From: Aristolochia californica
Taxonomy: Eukaryota > Streptophyta > Magnoliopsida > Piperales > Aristolochiaceae
Direction: 5' to 3'
Assembly (NCBI GenBank): GCA_029961685.1
Contig: JARWKL010000011.1
Coordinates: forward strand, 4,404,501-4,468,500
DNA: 64,000 nucleotides
Every line of letters begins with the position of its first letter. The stretch's first letter is position 1. Shown piece by piece: positions 61,987 through 64,000 of this stretch. A program made the position numbers and the translations under genes. The notes below the pieces were generated by a model. It did no database searches, was not told the DNA's origin, and worked only from the letters and a program-made list of their open reading frames with translations.

Positions 61987-63282
61987 ATGGGTGTTCGGCT
62001 TGTTTCCTGCTTCGTTCTTTGTTTCTCTTTCCTCTCCACAGTATCCCGAGCCATTGTCCCCGACTCCCAGAGGTTCAAGTACGTCAACGAAGGTGAATTT
62101 GGAGAGTATCTCACCGAATATGATGCCAGTTATCGGCTTCTTCCTGTGGACGCCTTTCCCTTTCAATTGTGCTTCTACAACACCACCCCAAACGCCTTCT
62201 ACTTGGCTCTGCGCATGGGTCATCGCCGGTCTGAATCTATTTTACGATGGGTCTGGGAGGCTAACCGCAACGTTCCTGTCCAGGAGAATGCTACTCTTAC
62301 CTTCGGCCGGGACGGAAACCTGGTGCTGGCGAATCCCAACGGTCGCGTGGTTTGGTCCACCGGCACGGCCAACAAGGGCGTCGTGGGTCTGAGACTACTT
62401 CCTACTGGCAACTTGGTCCTCTACGATAACAAAGGGAAGTTTCTGTGGCAAAGCTTTGATCATCCAACAGACACTCTCTTGGTCGGCCAATCCCTCAAAG
62501 TCGGAGGAGCTACCAAGCTTGTTAGCCGTGTATCCGACTCCGATGGGTCTGAGGGGCCTTACAGTTTCGTGATGGAGTCCGGTGGGCTTTCCATGTACCT
62601 TAAAGTGGCCGGGAGCAAGGGAATTTCTTACACTTCCGACACCTTCAGCGTGACAGGAAACCCCCTCAGTGCGGTCACATTCAGCAGTGAACCTGAAACA
62701 GCCGAGGCACATGCCTACGAGCTGAAGTTGAATCTCGCCCAAGGTGGCTCCTCCGCCGGGGCTTTCATTCTGGGCAGAGCAAAATACAACGGTACATTAT
62801 CCTTCTTGAAAATTGGCTCCGATGGAAATCTCAGGACCTACACTTACAATGAGAAGGTAGATTATAGAGCTTGGGAGGTGACTTTCACTTTCTTCTCCGG
62901 TGACGGACGTCTAAGTGGCTGTAGATTACCCGCCAAGTGTGGTTCCTTGGGGGTATGCGAAGACGAGATGTGTGTTGCTTGCCCACGGCCTCAAGGGCTA
63001 GTTGGATGGAGCAAGAATTGCCTACCTCCGAAGATCAGTTCCTGTAGCGGGAGATTCGATTACTACAAGGTGGAGGGAGTGGAGCACTTTCTGAGTGCAT
63101 CAAATGATGGTGTAGGGCCTGTGAAGATCGCACAGTGCAGAGACAAATGCAGCAAGGATTGCAAGTGTGTGGGTTTCACGTACAAACAAGAGTCTTCCAG
63201 GTGTTTGTTGGTTCCAGTGCTTGGCACCCTCAGCAGAGTTGAGAATGCCTCTCGCTCGGTATACATCAAGATCGCCAAGTAG
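61987..63282 (+). CDS. EP1-like secreted glycoprotein (bulb-type lectin and PAN domains)
   Basis: A single-exon ORF of 431 aa with no frameshift. Residues 1-22 are a signal peptide (MGVRLVSCFVLCF...SRA). Residues about 60-175 form a bulb-type mannose-lectin fold (WVWEANRNVPV, FGRDGNLVLAN, VVWSTGT, GNLVLYD, LWQSFDHPTDTLL). A central S-locus-glycoprotein-like region ends in a cysteine cluster (312-345). Residues 353-428 form a PAN/apple domain with six Cys. N-glycosylation sites are at N65, N101, N268 and N420. This is the layout of carrot EP1 and Arabidopsis At1g78820-78860-type proteins: apoplastic, epidermis- or wall-associated. Without a transmembrane segment or kinase it is not a receptor kinase. 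Mannose binding is not assured because lectin-site residues are often lost in this family. The start is the first ATG after the TATA box (AAGAATGG). Confidence 0.95.
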   Translation: MGVRLVSCFVLCFSFLSTVSRAIVPDSQRFKYVNEGEFGEYLTEYDASYRLLPVDAFPFQLCFYNTTPNAFYLALRMGHRRSESILRWVWEANRNVPVQENATLTFGRDGNLVLANPNGRVVWSTGTANKGVVGLRLLPTGNLVLYDNKGKFLWQSFDHPTDTLLVGQSLKVGGATKLVSRVSDSDGSEGPYSFVMESGGLSMYLKVAGSKGISYTSDTFSVTGNPLSAVTFSSEPETAEAHAYELKLNLAQGGSSAGAFILGRAKYNGTLSFLKIGSDGNLRTYTYNEKVDYRAWEVTFTFFSGDGRLSGCRLPAKCGSLGVCEDEMCVACPRPQGLVGWSKNCLPPKISSCSGRFDYYKVEGVEHFLSASNDGVGPVKIAQCRDKCSKDCKCVGFTYKQESSRCLLVPVLGTLSRVENASRSVYIKIAK

Positions 63283-63308
63283 GGACTTTGTCTTTACAAC
63301 TTGATGCA

Positions 63309-63314
63309 AATAAA
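63309..63314 (+). terminator. polyadenylation signal of the EP1-like gene
   Basis: AATAAA lies 27 bp after the stop codon, followed by T/G-rich sequence. More distal sites are possible. Confidence 0.55.
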
Positions 63315-63730
63315 AACTAGCTTAATTCGGCTGGTCATGTTTCTCTTTTGTGTGTGGCAGATGGTTTCACTTTATTTGAATGTATGAGAGAGTTGAAGAA
63401 AGATGTGAACAGCTTTTAAAACATCAAAAGTATTAGATATGAACTATCATCCTTGGTTTTGTATACAGGTAACATAGTTAGCAAAATTTTGGTTTATTGC
63501 ATGAATCAAGAGAAGTAATACAAAAAGACAAAATTATGTACAAAAATTCCTCCAATCGGTTTACTTAGAGTGTCAATTTTGTCAGTTTATCCGATTTTCT
63601 ATTCACTATCTATTAAATAGAATGAAAATGGCACAAAGATCTTACCCAATTAGACATTCGGATAATTTTACCCAATTAGAACAGAAAGGGATAAAGGTTA
63701 TTCCATATCTGATTATCTCATTTTATAGTT

Positions 63731-64000
63731 TAAGTTTCAGGGGTATAATTATAATATTATAGTTTTATTCATCTATAATTAGAGCTCAGGGTCCATAACC
63801 TCATTCTTCCTCTTGTTTTCTCCCCAACATGCCTTCTCTCCTTTTCTCCATGGCGTAATCCATAGAGTCTTGAAAATCAACATGGTAAGTTTCCGGGGTA
63901 TAATTATAATATTATAGTTTTATTCATCTATAATTAGAGCTTAGGGTCCAGAACCTCATTCTTCCTCCTATTTTCTCCCCAGCATGCCTTCTCTCATTTT
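63731..64000. repeat. 155-bp tandem duplication running off the window
   Basis: TAAGTTTC.GGGGTATAATT starts at 63731 and again at 63886, and the copies agree through TTATTCATCTATAATTAGAGCT and CATGCCTTCTCTC. The second copy is cut by the window end, so copy number is unknown. Confidence 0.85.

Noticed and set aside
1..64000. CRISPR arrays, operons, phage, or a new defence-like system
   Set aside because: The window is plant nuclear DNA; the tandem repeats seen are transposon- or satellite-like without spacer structure, and no gene cluster suggests a joint pathway.

Overview
This is a plant nuclear genome window. It has spliced genes with GT..AG introns, an EP1-type secreted lectin-like glycoprotein, a very long NT-C2/coiled-coil gene, and a dense load of Ty1-copia, TRIM/LARD and L1-type LINE retrotransposons in AT-rich DNA. 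Giant transposon-filled introns and many dead LINE copies suggest a woody angiosperm (lotus-, grape- or magnoliid-like genomes look like this), but the species cannot be fixed from the sequence. There is no prokaryotic, organellar or CRISPR content, and no functional tRNA or rRNA gene was found.

Layout. 1-750: first exon, on the minus strand, of a gene running off the left edge (a putative plastid-targeted protein). 0.75-18.05 kb: retrotransposon graveyard. Remnants of SIRE-like copia elements (env-like 3' ends at 1.8-2.6 and 4.5-5.5 kb, a long LTR at 5.5-7.4 kb, a gag remnant at 7.4-7.8 kb, pol at 12.3-16.9 kb) are interrupted by a TRIM (6.03-6.39 kb), a large non-autonomous LTR element (8.3-12.27 kb, itself carrying a solo gypsy-like LTR) and a second non-autonomous LTR element (13.23-15.0 kb).

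18.2-58.8 kb: one gene with eight coding exons (4,560 nt CDS, 1,519 aa) encoding an NT-C2 domain followed by a huge coiled coil (plant myosin-heavy-chain-related family). About 89 percent of its 40 kb span is intron, and introns 3, 5, 6 and 7 are packed with nested LINE, copia, TRIM and LARD insertions, several with readable target-site duplications. Exon 6 carries a perfect in-frame 126-bp tandem duplication (42 aa, exactly six heptads).

58.8-61.9 kb: intergenic. It holds a three-unit array rich in CGAGCTCGAG motifs, AT-rich DNA, and an isolated well-formed minus-strand first coding exon (60,906-61,013) whose downstream exons were not found. 61.9-63.3 kb: intact single-exon EP1-like secreted glycoprotein gene with TATA box and polyadenylation signal. 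63.7-64.0 kb: a 155-bp tandem duplication cut by the window edge.

The two intact host genes have no evident functional link. Beyond them the story is genome architecture: at least five layers of nested retrotransposition that left the splice sites of a 40-kb gene intact. I see no sign of a new defence-like or enzymatic system.
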